A stretch of DNA of 64,000 nt. It comes from Pirellulales bacterium (GTDB taxonomy: Bacteria > Planctomycetota > Planctomycetia > Pirellulales > JACPPG01). A model generated the notes under the pieces. It saw only the letters and a program-made list of their open reading frames with translations. It was not told the origin of the DNA and did no database searches. The position numbers and the translations under genes are program-made. The stretch lies in NCBI GenBank assembly GCA_035546535.1, contig DASZWQ010000033.1, positions 1 through 64,000 of the forward strand, written 5' to 3'. The first letter of the stretch is position 1; every line of letters starts with the position of its first letter. This document shows positions 36,323 through 44,535 of the stretch, one piece after another.

Positions 36323-37348
36323 ATGAGAGGTGCATGCCTGTTGCTGGCGTGCTGGGGAGCATTGATCGTGACGCGCGGCGCGGGACCAGCCGTTGCTCAG
36401 CAGCCGGCGCCCGCGGCGCCTGCTACCGCGGATCCGGAGGTGCTGAAGATCCACCTGATGGACGGCTCGCAGGTTGGCGGCAAGCTCGCCACGCGCGAGT
36501 TGGAGGTCGACACCGCGTACGGGAAGCTGACGATTCCCGTGACTGCGATCGTCAGTCTCACGCCCGGACTGGGCAGCCATCCGCAAGTCGGCCAGAATCT
36601 CGACGAGTTGATCGAGAAGCTGGGCTCCTCGGCGTTCACCGAGCGCGAAGCGGCGCAAAAGGCGCTCGTGGCGATGGGCCCTTCGATCCGCGTGAAGCTC
36701 GCCCGAGTGGCCGAAGATGCCGACACCGAGCGCCGCAGCCGCGTGAAGGCGATTCTCGAAGAGTTTGATCAGGCCGAAGAGGAGGCCGACAGTGACGAGC
36801 AGTCGCCGGCGCCACGGTTGATCGAGCGCGACACGATCGAGACCGCCGATTTCACCGTGGTGGGCAAAATCGTGCCGCAGGAATTCGAGATCGCCAGCCA
36901 GTACGGCGTGCTGAAGGTGAAGCTCAGCGACATCCGCCGCATCGAGCGCGAAACGTCGTCCAAGCGCGACACGCAAAAAACCGTGACCGTGGAAGGCACG
37001 AACCTGGTGATGCGCAACATCAAGGACTCGGGCGTGCGCGTCGAGCGCGGTGATAAAATTACGATCACCGCCGACGGTACGATCACCATGACCCCTTGGG
37101 GCAACCAGGCCGTGAGCACGCCCGACGGTGCCCCGAATTACGGCTGGTTCGTGCCGAACAAGATCTCCGGCGGAACGCTGGTGGGCAAAATCGGACCGCA
37201 GGGGAGCGTATTTCGCATCGGTTCGAAACACTCGTTCACCGCCGACCGTGCGGGCGTATTGCAACTGGCCGTGGCCATGCAAGGAGATCCGCAGAATCAG
37301 CAATTCCCCGGCGAGTATCGGGTGAAGATTCGCGTTAAGCGGAAATAG
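36323..37348 (+). CDS. Secreted protein with HEAT-like and PA-IL-lectin-like domains
   Basis: A 341-residue exported protein. The signal peptide is MRGACLLLACWGALIVTRGA with cleavage near AVAQ. A small beta domain follows (residues about 38-80, LKIHLMDGSQVGGKL), which appears again at about 170-210 (TVVGKIVPQEFEIASQYGVL), suggesting a repeat. Between them is one HEAT-like helical unit (LIEKLGSSAFTEREAAQKAL). The C-terminal 110 residues (GVRVERGDKITITADGTITM, TLVGKIGPQG, GEYRVKIRVKRK) look like the sugar-binding PA-IL/LecA-type domain. This suggests binding of a surface or dead-algal polysaccharide. Start at ATG 36323, preceded by GGGGGG. No operon partner. Confidence 0.75.
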   Translation: MRGACLLLACWGALIVTRGAGPAVAQQPAPAAPATADPEVLKIHLMDGSQVGGKLATRELEVDTAYGKLTIPVTAIVSLTPGLGSHPQVGQNLDELIEKLGSSAFTEREAAQKALVAMGPSIRVKLARVAEDADTERRSRVKAILEEFDQAEEEADSDEQSPAPRLIERDTIETADFTVVGKIVPQEFEIASQYGVLKVKLSDIRRIERETSSKRDTQKTVTVEGTNLVMRNIKDSGVRVERGDKITITADGTITMTPWGNQAVSTPDGAPNYGWFVPNKISGGTLVGKIGPQGSVFRIGSKHSFTADRAGVLQLAVAMQGDPQNQQFPGEYRVKIRVKRK

Positions 37349-37371
37349 GAGTTAGTGGGCCGTAGGCAGCC

Positions 37372-37553
37372 GGCAGAGGGCAGTAAGGAACATCCCCTCT
37401 CCCATCGGGAGAGGGTTAGGGTGAGGGTCTTCAAGGTTGAAGCTGATCGCTGATCCCCTCACCCCGGCCCTCTCCCGATGGGAGAGGGAGTTCGCGCCGG
37501 TCTTCAGTGGCTACTGACTACCGACTACTCTTCACTGCCTGCTGCCCTCTGCC
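37372..37553. repeat. Nested inverted repeat, possible miniature element
   Basis: Inner arms are 34 bases: the left at 37394-37427 (CCCCTCTCCCATCGGGAGAG, continuing to GTGAGGG), the right at 37455-37488, which is close to the reverse complement. Each arm is itself a palindrome of CCCTCTCCC with GGGAGAGGG. Outside them GGCAGAGGGCAG (37372-37383) is the exact complement of CTGCCCTCTGCC (37542-37553). The whole structure fills the gap between two convergent genes and could be a MITE-like element or a strong bidirectional terminator. Confidence 0.7.
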
Positions 37554-37560
37554 CGCTCTC

Positions 37561-38553
37561 TTACGGCACGAGCACGATCTTTCCGGCTAGCGTGCCGGCT
37601 TTGTGCAGCGTGTTATCTTCTTGCAGTTTGTGGGCGGCGGCCGCTTCGGAGAGTTTGAATTCGCGACCGATCTTTGGTTTCAATTTGCCCTCGGCGAGCC
37701 AGCGGTTGATATCGTCGGCACACGCGCGATGCTCGGCGACCGACGAATTGAACATCGCGAAACCGTGCAGCGAGCAATCCTTCACGTAGAAAGGACCGAC
37801 GGGAAACACCGGGCGCGCGTCGCGACCGGCCATCAGCACCATGCGGCCGCGCAACGACAACAGGCCCACCGTGCGGTCGAAATCGGGCTCGCGCAGCGTC
37901 TCCCACCAGACGTTCACGCCATTTGGTGCAAATTTGCGCACCTCGGCATCGACGTCGGCGGTCTTGTAATTCAGCGCCAGGTCAGCGCCCAGCGTGCGGC
38001 ATTCGGCCACCTTTTCATCGCTGCCGGCCGTGGTGATGACGCGCGCCCCCGCGGCCTTGGCCATTTGCACGACCATCGAGCCGACGCCCCCCGTGCCGCC
38101 GTTGACGAACAGAATCTCGCCGGATTGCAGCTTGGCGTGCTTGAACAAACCCAGGTGCGCCGTGATGCCCACGAGCGCCACGGCGGCGGCCGCGCGATCG
38201 TCGACGCCGGCGGGCGTGGGATAGAGCCATTGCTCGTTGACGGCGACCAACTCGGCGAACGAGCCCTGCCGGCCGGCCATTCCCTGGCTGCTGGCCCACA
38301 CCCGATCGCCCGGTTTATAGCGCGACGCCTTCGGCCCGCATTTCTCGACGACGCCGGCCAGGTCCGAGCCGATGACGAACGGGCTGGGAAGCGCCGCCTT
38401 CACCAGCCCGCCACGGATGTACGTATCGATCGGGTTCACGGCCACGGCTTTCATGCGCACGAGCACTTCGCCTTCGCCCGGCGTGGGGTCCGCGAGGTCG
38501 CCGTAGATGATCGCATCGGCGGGACCGGGCGTTTTGATGTAAGCGGCTTTCAT
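37561..38553 (-). CDS. Zinc-free quinone oxidoreductase-type MDR protein
   Basis: A 330-residue medium-chain dehydrogenase/reductase of the quinone oxidoreductase branch. The family parts are the N-terminal MKAAYIKTPGPADAI, the RGGLVKAALPSPFVIGSDLAGVV segment, and the cofactor site GTGGVGSMVVQMAKAAGARV, whose Gly-rich turn favours NADPH. The zinc ligands of alcohol dehydrogenases are not seen. It probably reduces quinones or activated alkenes with NADPH. The ATG at 38553 is the first in frame. It is convergent with the 36323 gene and divergent from the dioxygenase gene. Confidence 0.88.
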   Translation of the reverse strand: MKAAYIKTPGPADAIIYGDLADPTPGEGEVLVRMKAVAVNPIDTYIRGGLVKAALPSPFVIGSDLAGVVEKCGPKASRYKPGDRVWASSQGMAGRQGSFAELVAVNEQWLYPTPAGVDDRAAAAVALVGITAHLGLFKHAKLQSGEILFVNGGTGGVGSMVVQMAKAAGARVITTAGSDEKVAECRTLGADLALNYKTADVDAEVRKFAPNGVNVWWETLREPDFDRTVGLLSLRGRMVLMAGRDARPVFPVGPFYVKDCSLHGFAMFNSSVAEHRACADDINRWLAEGKLKPKIGREFKLSEAAAAHKLQEDNTLHKAGTLAGKIVLVP

Positions 38554-38587
38554 GGTTGTCGGTGTCCTCTCCGGGTGTATGCGGGCG

Positions 38588-38644
38588 CGCCTGCGGCGCT
38601 GCCGTTAAACGGCATCAGGCACGCCTGCGGCGCTGCCGTTAAAC
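38588..38644. repeat. Tandem 34-base-period repeat
   Basis: The 23-base unit CGCCTGCGGCGCTGCCGTTA (continuing AAC) occurs at 38588-38610 and again, unchanged, at 38622-38644, with period 34. It lies between the divergent quinone oxidoreductase and dioxygenase genes, in the likely promoter region. GCCGTTAAACGGC within it is palindromic. Confidence 0.65.
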
Positions 38645-38695
38645 ACTGTTATATTGGCAGATGGACGGGCGACACAATCTAGCGAGGAGCGTCGG

Positions 38696-39472
38696 ATGTC
38701 GAGCAGCGTGCTATCGGGCCAGGACCTCGTCAGTTTCGATCGCGACGGCTATCTGCTGGTGCGGCAGTTGTTCGACGCCGAGGAGATGGAGATCCTGCTC
38801 TCCTTCGCGCGTCGCGATCCGGCCCTGGCGGCCGGCGCTTACGCCCGCAAGGACGCGGCGGGCAATGAAACGCGGCTGGCGCTGTGGAACCAGGCGGGCG
38901 ACGACCTGTACAGCATGTTCTCGCGCTCGCCGCGGATCGTCGACCGGATGGAAGGACTGCTCGGCGGCGAAGTGTATCACTATCACACCAAGATGATGCT
39001 CAAGGAGCCGTTCGTCGGCGGCGCGTGGGAGTGGCATCAGGACTACGGCTACTGGTACCACAACGGTTGTCTGTTTCCGCTGTTGGCCAGTTGCCTGATC
39101 GCTGTGGATCACGCGACCAAAGCCAACGGTTGCCTGCAAGTGATCCGCGGCTCGCACCATATGGGCCGCCTGGACCATGGTCGCGTGGGCGAGCAAACCG
39201 GCGCTGACATGGAGCGCGTGGAAGAGGCGCTTGCGCGGATGGATCTCGTTTACATCGAGGCAGACCCTGGCGACGCCCTCTTCTTTCACTCAAACCTGCT
39301 GCACCGCTCGGACGAAAACCGCTCGCCGAATTCGCGCTGGTCGCTGATCTGCTGCTACAACGCCGCGCGGAACGACCCCTACAAGGAATCACGCCATCCG
39401 CGCTACGAGCCGCTGGTGAAAGTCACGGACACGGCGATCAAGGAGTGGGCCGCCCGGGCCGAGGCGCCGTGA
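38696..39472 (+). CDS. Phytanoyl-CoA dioxygenase (PhyH) family protein
   Basis: A 258-residue Fe(II)/2-oxoglutarate dioxygenase-like protein of the PhyH family. N-terminal FDRDGYLLVRQLFDAEEMEI is typical. The iron site is WHQDYGYW (HxD) with a distal His in HSNLLHRSDENRS, and Arg in NSRWSLICCYN is the likely 2-oxoglutarate ligand. The substrate cannot be told; family members act on phytanoyl-CoA, antibiotics, ectoine and others. The ATG at 38696 follows GAGGAG. The upstream region carries the tandem repeat. Confidence 0.9.
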   Translation: MSSSVLSGQDLVSFDRDGYLLVRQLFDAEEMEILLSFARRDPALAAGAYARKDAAGNETRLALWNQAGDDLYSMFSRSPRIVDRMEGLLGGEVYHYHTKMMLKEPFVGGAWEWHQDYGYWYHNGCLFPLLASCLIAVDHATKANGCLQVIRGSHHMGRLDHGRVGEQTGADMERVEEALARMDLVYIEADPGDALFFHSNLLHRSDENRSPNSRWSLICCYNAARNDPYKESRHPRYEPLVKVTDTAIKEWAARAEAP

Positions 39473-39531
39473 GGGGGGTGAGTCTTCAGACAACCGGATC
39501 GCGCCAAAGGACCGTTATCCGCCTGACCTAT

Positions 39532-39912
39532 TTAAGTCGTGACCCGGTTCACGCGTGCCTGGTGCGATTGTGAGCGGATCAACGCGTAGAGCTTGCGGGC
39601 CGCCGAATCCCAGCTTCCGGCGCGGGCCTGGCCGACGATCTTTTCCAGATACGCCGCGGCACCTGACGGCAACTGGCCCGACTCGCGCAGGGCGAGCAAG
39701 CGCCGTTCGCATTCGTTCAGCCGGTCGTGATTATGCGACGTGAGGGCCGTGAACAAAGCGTCGGTGGTTGCGACGACGTCACGATCGTTTCCTAGCGAGG
39801 GCTTGACGGGCCACCACGACCAGGCAAGCAGGAATGCCAAAACAATCAGGCCAGCCACGATTATTGCGGCGCCACGGTAATGCGGGGCATCTTTTTTCTT
39901 CGGCGATGCCAT
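39532..39912 (-). CDS. Small single-helix protein downstream of the DUF1559 gene
   Basis: A 126-residue protein with a basic start (MASPKKKDAPHYRG), one membrane helix (AAIIVAGLIVLAFLLAWSWW) and a helical soluble part (VVATTDALFTALTSHNHDRL, SGAAAYLEKIVGQARAGSWD). Its ATG is adjacent to the stop of the DUF1559 gene, so the two form an operon. Function unknown; it might help secrete or assemble the neighbour. Confidence 0.75.
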   Translation of the reverse strand: MASPKKKDAPHYRGAAIIVAGLIVLAFLLAWSWWPVKPSLGNDRDVVATTDALFTALTSHNHDRLNECERRLLALRESGQLPSGAAAYLEKIVGQARAGSWDSAARKLYALIRSQSHQARVNRVTT

Positions 39913-41043
39913 CTAATAGGCCCCCGGCAAGTCGCCCACGTTCATCGTCGACAGGTACCACCAGGTGTCGGCGTCCATGAATGCCGAGATAAACCGCACC
40001 GAGCCGTCACCGAACAGCACATTGCAGCCGGGTGCCGAATGCTCGCCCCACATTTCGTCCGTATGGCCGAAAGGATTGTTCGGGGCGTGGATGATGACCT
40101 GCGGATGGTCGTGAGTATCGGGCCCGCTGTGGCAGCCGACCATGTTCGTCGCGGCGTTGTTCTCGGACGGCCAAGAATACAGGTCCATGCGCGGGATGGT
40201 GCCTCCGCCTGGTACGACGCCCACCCAGGTGTTGTTGCACAAAAAGGAACTCCGCTCGCCGACGAAAACCGTATTCGAGAGGCCATCGGTGACATCGGCC
40301 ACACGAGTATGCGAATTCGGATAGAACGGCCCATTGATCACGCAGGGAGGCCGGCCGCCGTTCAAGGGCTCAGGCAGGTCCATGTTGCGCGTGTAATCGT
40401 GGTTCGCATTGTCGTCCGCATTCCGGCCCCAGGGCTGATTCTGGCCGGCATTCGTGACGTAATGCGAATGGGCAAAGAGAATCGGGCTGCCGTCGGAGCG
40501 AAGCATGTCGGTTCCCGTGTTGCCACTGCCGGTCACCGTCGGACCGGGGACGGGGCTCTCGACCACATAGCCGTCGCTGCCGCCGGTGGCCGAAGGACAT
40601 AGAAAGGCCGGCACTCGGGTCGCCGCAGCGGTTGCATTCGAAATCGCCCAGCAGGCCGTGTTGAAATTGAATTGGTTGTATAGCCCCGTCTGCTCGAGCT
40701 GCGGCAAAAGCAGCGCTCCCCAGCCGAAGCCGCTGGGGAAAACCATGAGATTGTCGGGCCAGGAAATTCCATCCGTATTTCCCGAGCGAGGGTACAGGCC
40801 GACGCTGGTGACGCACGACGGGGGGAATCGCCCGTGTGTGCTCTCGTAACTTTGCAGGGCGAGGCCGATCTGCTTCAGGTTGTTGACGCATTGCGCGCGG
40901 CGGGCCGCCTCGCGCGCCGCTTGTACGGCCGGCAGCAACATGCCGACGAGCATGCCAATCACGGCGATCACGACCAAGAGCTCGATGAGCGTGAAGCCGC
41001 TGTAGCGACTGCGCGAACGCTTTGGCGGATGGAAACGCGACAC
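39913..41043 (-). CDS. DUF1559 protein with prepilin-type N-terminus
   Basis: A 376-residue type-II-secretion/pilin-like protein. The N-terminus has the prepilin cleavage and helix motif (SGFTLIELLVVIAVIGMLVG), followed by the DUF1559 core (LLPAVQAAREAARRAQCVNN and LKQIGLALQSYESTHGRFPP). The C-terminus ends with the family's FGDGSVRFIS motif. This protein family is greatly expanded in planctomycetes and gives the best lineage pointer in the window. It probably forms a surface or periplasmic pseudopilin; the exact role is not known. Confidence 0.93.
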   Translation of the reverse strand: MSRFHPPKRSRSRYSGFTLIELLVVIAVIGMLVGMLLPAVQAAREAARRAQCVNNLKQIGLALQSYESTHGRFPPSCVTSVGLYPRSGNTDGISWPDNLMVFPSGFGWGALLLPQLEQTGLYNQFNFNTACWAISNATAAATRVPAFLCPSATGGSDGYVVESPVPGPTVTGSGNTGTDMLRSDGSPILFAHSHYVTNAGQNQPWGRNADDNANHDYTRNMDLPEPLNGGRPPCVINGPFYPNSHTRVADVTDGLSNTVFVGERSSFLCNNTWVGVVPGGGTIPRMDLYSWPSENNAATNMVGCHSGPDTHDHPQVIIHAPNNPFGHTDEMWGEHSAPGCNVLFGDGSVRFISAFMDADTWWYLSTMNVGDLPGAY

Positions 41044-41163
41044 GGGCCCCTCAGCAGCGTCGGAGAACAGCTGATCCGAGATTTCACCTCATGATACTCG
41101 TGATTTCGTTCTATGCAATACGTGATTTTGAGTGATCAAAACTCTCAAGGCACTGGTACTTCG

Positions 41164-41210
41164 AGCCCCACGGGGGCGAAATCGTGTAGCCGTGGGCGCC
41201 GACGCGGAAC
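41164..41210. repeat. AGCCCC-GGGGGC dispersed repeat
   Basis: AGCCCCACGGGGGCGAAATC followed by GTGTAGCCGTGGGCG matches the copy at 31684-31731 (AGCCCCGGCAGGGGTGCCAT then CGTGCAGCCGCGGGCG) over about 38 positions with a few changes. It fills the 210-base gap between the diadenylate cyclase stop (41254) and the DUF1559 gene start (41043). Confidence 0.6.
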
Positions 41211-41253
41211 CGTAATGCCCGCAAAGTCGACGTGGCGCCGAGAACGCCCCCCG

Positions 41254-42183
41254 CTAGTGATCGGCTCCGTCGTGATCCCGATCCTTCCACTTCATGGGGC
41301 GGCGGAAGGGTTCGATGCGGAGCACGACCTCGCCATCCTGGAAGACGCGCACCGTACCGTTTGATTCGCTCACGGCGACGGCCACGGCTTTGGTAGCGCG
41401 GCTGATGGCGGCGGCGGCCCAATGCCGCGCGCCGAGTCCCTTGGAAAGCGTCACGTCCGCGGCCGACGCGTCGAGATATTGCGCCGCGGCCTCGACCGTG
41501 CCGTCCGGCGCCACGAGGATAGCGCCATCCATCTGCGCGATCTCCTTGATCGCTTCGCGGACGCGCGGCGACTTCAGATTCCGCTCGCGGCGGCTATAGC
41601 CCTTTACCGGGTCGAAACTGGCCGGATGGCTCATGCGGCGCACCTTGGGCGTGTCGCCCACGACGAACAGCGTGCCGACCGGCTTTCCTTCGCGTCCTTC
41701 GCGGCCGATTTCCACGGCCAGGTTCAGCACGGTTTGCAGCGTGTCGAGCGGCACGCGCGTTTCCAATTGGCGCAGATCCTTCACCGTCAGGCGACCCAGG
41801 TGATCGCCCAGATCGATCAAGCTGATCGAGTCGATCGAATGCGGTTCGAAGCCTCCGTACAGCGCGACCACACGCGCGCCACTGACCAACAGATCGTCGG
41901 CCACGGCGTTCAACAGCGCTTGCGAAAGCTTTTCGGGGACCGGCGTATCGAAGGCGTCAGGCAAAACGACCGACGCGAATCCCGCCTGTTCGGCGCCGGT
42001 CACGACCGAATCTTTTTCCGCCGCCAATAGAAGCTTCTGATTGCCGCAGTGCTCCTTCAATTGCAGCCAGTCGAGCGAGTCCTCGAGCAAGAGGAGAATC
42101 GCATCGACGTGTACCGCCTCGGCCAAGCGCACCGCCGCCCGGAAAATCGTCAGGAATTCCTCGCTGGGACGGGTCGGGGTCAT
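41254..42183 (-). CDS. DacZ-like diadenylate cyclase
   Basis: A 309-residue protein joining a pyruvate-kinase-C-like domain (residues about 1-125, VHVDAILLLLEDSLDWLQL) to a DisA_N diadenylate cyclase domain. The join VEIGREGREGKPVGTLFVVGDT and RERNLKSPRVREAIKEIAQM are like the archaeal DacZ proteins. The cyclase motifs are DGAILVAPDG and GLGARHWAAAAISRAT, with the DGA and RH residues needed for making c-di-AMP from two ATP present. This fused type is best known in archaea such as Haloferax. c-di-AMP usually controls potassium and osmotic balance; no partner gene lies nearby. ATG 42183 starts it. Confidence 0.88.
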   Translation of the reverse strand: MTPTRPSEEFLTIFRAAVRLAEAVHVDAILLLLEDSLDWLQLKEHCGNQKLLLAAEKDSVVTGAEQAGFASVVLPDAFDTPVPEKLSQALLNAVADDLLVSGARVVALYGGFEPHSIDSISLIDLGDHLGRLTVKDLRQLETRVPLDTLQTVLNLAVEIGREGREGKPVGTLFVVGDTPKVRRMSHPASFDPVKGYSRRERNLKSPRVREAIKEIAQMDGAILVAPDGTVEAAAQYLDASAADVTLSKGLGARHWAAAAISRATKAVAVAVSESNGTVRVFQDGEVVLRIEPFRRPMKWKDRDHDGADH

Positions 42184-42492
42184 GCGGCTCTAGGGCACGT
42201 GGTGCGGACATAGGACAGCGCGACGAAACGGCAGAAGCGCGAAGAGCAGGCACGCAAGCGCCCGAAAATGTACGGGTTTTCGCCGCTCTGGGCAACAGGA
42301 GCTGACGGCCTGCCAACTTCCAAATTCGCAAGGCGCCCCACGGTGCGCGCGGTGGGTGCCAGGGGCCGCGAACCAAGCCGCGAGGATCGCCATCGGCCGC
42401 GTCGAATTGCCTGCGCCTCGACCAAGGGTCAGGAATCACCCGGCTGACGCAATCGGCGATTTTGTGCACCGCAGGCGGCCGTTTCGCGACTT
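42184..42492. other. Intergenic region, nothing identified
   Basis: 309 bases upstream of the diadenylate cyclase and downstream of the lipoprotein gene. It likely holds the cyclase promoter. I saw no repeat, RNA or credible small gene. Confidence 0.4.
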
Positions 42493-44016
42493 TTAGTTGT
42501 GGGGGCGCGGAGCAGTGGGCCGATTGCTTCGAGCCGAGGGGGGCGTGCCGGGGCGTCGGGTGGTATGCGTCGTCTGTTGCCGCATCTTGGCACGTGGCGA
42601 AGGAGTGTCGCTGTCGCTCAGAACAACGTCCGGCGTGAAGTCGCTCGCGCCGCCTGCGACGTTGTCTTCCTCTTCCGCCTGGCGGTCGAGCGGTTTGAAC
42701 ACCCGGCCATCGTAAATCGCCAGCGCGTGCAGAGCGTGTCCCAGCGGCCCCACTTCCCAGTCCTGGCTCATCCCGTCGTGCAGCACGCCGGACAGATACT
42801 CGACCGCCTTCACGACCTTGGCGGACTGCAATTCGCTTTCGGGCAGTGAGTAAGAAAGCCATTCCAGGATGTGACCGGTTGTTTGAATGCGACGTCCCAG
42901 GTCGGGCCGCGCGCCGGGGGCTTTGAACCATTCGGTGCTGAACGAGCCGTCTGGGTTTTGCAGCTTCGTGAATGTGTAGCGGTGATAATCGTCGAGGTAT
43001 TTCTGGGCGCGGCGGAATTCACCGTTCATCGGCCGCCCCGACGTTTCGCGTTTCCGCACGGCGTAAGCCAGGCCCATCAGGCGGTGCGTTCCTCCGCAAG
43101 CGGCCCCCACGATCGGCTGTCCGAGCTCCTCGCGCACGAGTCGCTCGATCGACCACATCTGGCCGGTCGAATTCTTCCACCGCGAATCGATATCCAGGTA
43201 ATAGCTCAAGCCAATCAGCTTGAACGTCAGCTCCATGCCGGGCTGGCAGCCGAGCTTTTCGGATTCGATCAGATCCTCGAGCGTGAACTGCTGTTTGCCG
43301 ACTTTGATCGGGCAGTTCGTCGCGATGTCCCACTGGGCGAGGATGGCCAGGAACTGCCCGGGATGACCTTGGACTTGCGGCCCCTTACGCGCCGCCAATT
43401 TGCCGTCCGCGACCTCGAGAATGCGGTTGCCTTTGCACTCGCCGTTCCAGCACAGCCAGGAGATGGCGTTCACCATCGGTCCGTCGGGGCCGTTGCGATT
43501 CAGATTCGACGCTGCGCCGTACGCCACGATCGAATGCATGACTTCCCACGGGTTGTGATCGCGGGTGTTGAGCCGCTTGTTGTGGTAGTAACCGAGCGTT
43601 TCGCGAATGCGCTCGCGGAGCATCGACATGCGCGGGGTCAGCCGGACGATATGCCGCCGCATCGTTTCACTTTGCGGCTGCTCGATCGCTGTGGAAAGGG
43701 GACCGTCGGGCGACGGAGCATCGGCCGGCGCCACGGCGTCGGCATCGGTGTCGTCTTCGCAATTGGCGGGGACGCGCGGGCCGCCGTCGGTTGCTGTCTC
43801 GTCGGTCGGCGGCGTTCCCAAAATGGACGACGCTGCATCAGCGTCTTTATCTTCCTCAACGAAATTGACGCCGGCCCCCTCAAGACTGATGAACACGCCG
43901 CGCTCATCGGTATCGGCCATGGTGCGCGATCGACTGCCCGCGGCGTGTACGCAAGCGGACAGGAGCAGGGCCATCGCGCACCACGTGGTGGCGGCACACA
44001 GAGTTTGTCGCTTCAT
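42493..44016 (-). CDS. Lipoprotein with helical, toroid-like domain
   Basis: A 507-residue lipoprotein (signal MKRQTLCAATTWCAMALLLS, lipobox LSAC). A disordered acidic linker runs to about residue 110. A mostly helical domain follows (about 115-425): NPWEVMHSIVAYGAASNLNR, GHPGQFLAILAQWDIATNCP, CGGTHRLMGLAYAVRKRE, QTTGHILEWLSYSLPESEL, GPLGHALHALAIYDGRVFK. The recurring Gly-His-helix starts resemble the alpha/alpha toroid fold, but no catalytic motif can be named. The last 60 residues are basic and Pro/Thr-rich. Function unknown; it is exported and monocistronic. Confidence 0.75.
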   Translation of the reverse strand: MKRQTLCAATTWCAMALLLSACVHAAGSRSRTMADTDERGVFISLEGAGVNFVEEDKDADAASSILGTPPTDETATDGGPRVPANCEDDTDADAVAPADAPSPDGPLSTAIEQPQSETMRRHIVRLTPRMSMLRERIRETLGYYHNKRLNTRDHNPWEVMHSIVAYGAASNLNRNGPDGPMVNAISWLCWNGECKGNRILEVADGKLAARKGPQVQGHPGQFLAILAQWDIATNCPIKVGKQQFTLEDLIESEKLGCQPGMELTFKLIGLSYYLDIDSRWKNSTGQMWSIERLVREELGQPIVGAACGGTHRLMGLAYAVRKRETSGRPMNGEFRRAQKYLDDYHRYTFTKLQNPDGSFSTEWFKAPGARPDLGRRIQTTGHILEWLSYSLPESELQSAKVVKAVEYLSGVLHDGMSQDWEVGPLGHALHALAIYDGRVFKPLDRQAEEEDNVAGGASDFTPDVVLSDSDTPSPRAKMRQQTTHTTRRPGTPPSARSNRPTAPRPHN

Positions 44017-44466
44017 AAAATTCCGATTGCTGCCGACCGGAGGCGCGGAGACCTCCGAGGAAAGATTTCGGGCGAGTGATCATCCAACGCGATCCGCCGC
44101 GCACATTTCCGAGCGCGCTTGATCGCCTCGATTTGCTGCGCCGACGGGGTCCTTTGGGCCGGCCCCTTTTCGCAAGGAGTGAATGCGGCCGGTCCGTTTA
44201 CTTAACTTTGCTGGGATTCGACCAATTTCATTGCCACGGCGCAGAGAGCTCGCGCAGGGTTTGTACTGTTGTATCGGATGAAGCGCGACCAGCCCTTGAC
44301 GCGTGCAGGCAAATGCCCAAAGGGGATAGCAGGCTTGCAATCGGCATCGCCACAAGGCGTTCGCATTGTATGACTTCGGTGCACGCGGGCAGCGAGCGAT
44401 CGGCGACCAACTCAGACAGCCGGGGGTGCGTGGGCGGGCAGGGTTTAGTTTGCCTTGCAAACAGGT
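44017..44466. other. Intergenic region upstream of the Rrf2 gene
   Basis: 450 bases between the divergent lipoprotein gene and the regulator promoter. It contains no coding frame I would support on either strand, and no repeat. The lipoprotein promoter should lie at its left end. Confidence 0.4.
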
Positions 44467-44495
44467 TGACCAGCATGGCGAGACTGGCTATCCTG
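44467..44495 (+). promoter_or_regulatory. Sigma70-type promoter of the Rrf2 gene
   Basis: TTGACC (44467-44472), a 17-base spacer and TATCCT (44490-44495): five of six and four of six consensus bases with ideal spacing. The expected transcription start is near 44502, inside the palindrome that follows. Confidence 0.65.
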
Positions 44496-44498
44496 CCA

Positions 44499-44523
44499 AA
44501 CATGTAAAACAGGTACATGTTTT
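44499..44523. promoter_or_regulatory. Perfect palindromic operator, probably bound by the Rrf2 protein
   Basis: AAACATGTA (44499-44507) and TACATGTTT (44515-44523) are exact reverse complements around a 7-base centre. The size and A/T-rich, CAT-containing arms resemble NsrR sites (11-1-11, AAGATGCAT-type). It covers the expected start of transcription and ends 12 bases before the start codon, so binding would block the regulator's own gene. Confidence 0.7.
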
Positions 44524-44535
44524 AACTAAATCGCC

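Noticed and set aside
42871-44079. A 402-codon plus-strand frame
   Set aside because: It is antisense to the lipoprotein gene, which has a good signal peptide and lipobox; the antisense frame has neither domain nor start signal.
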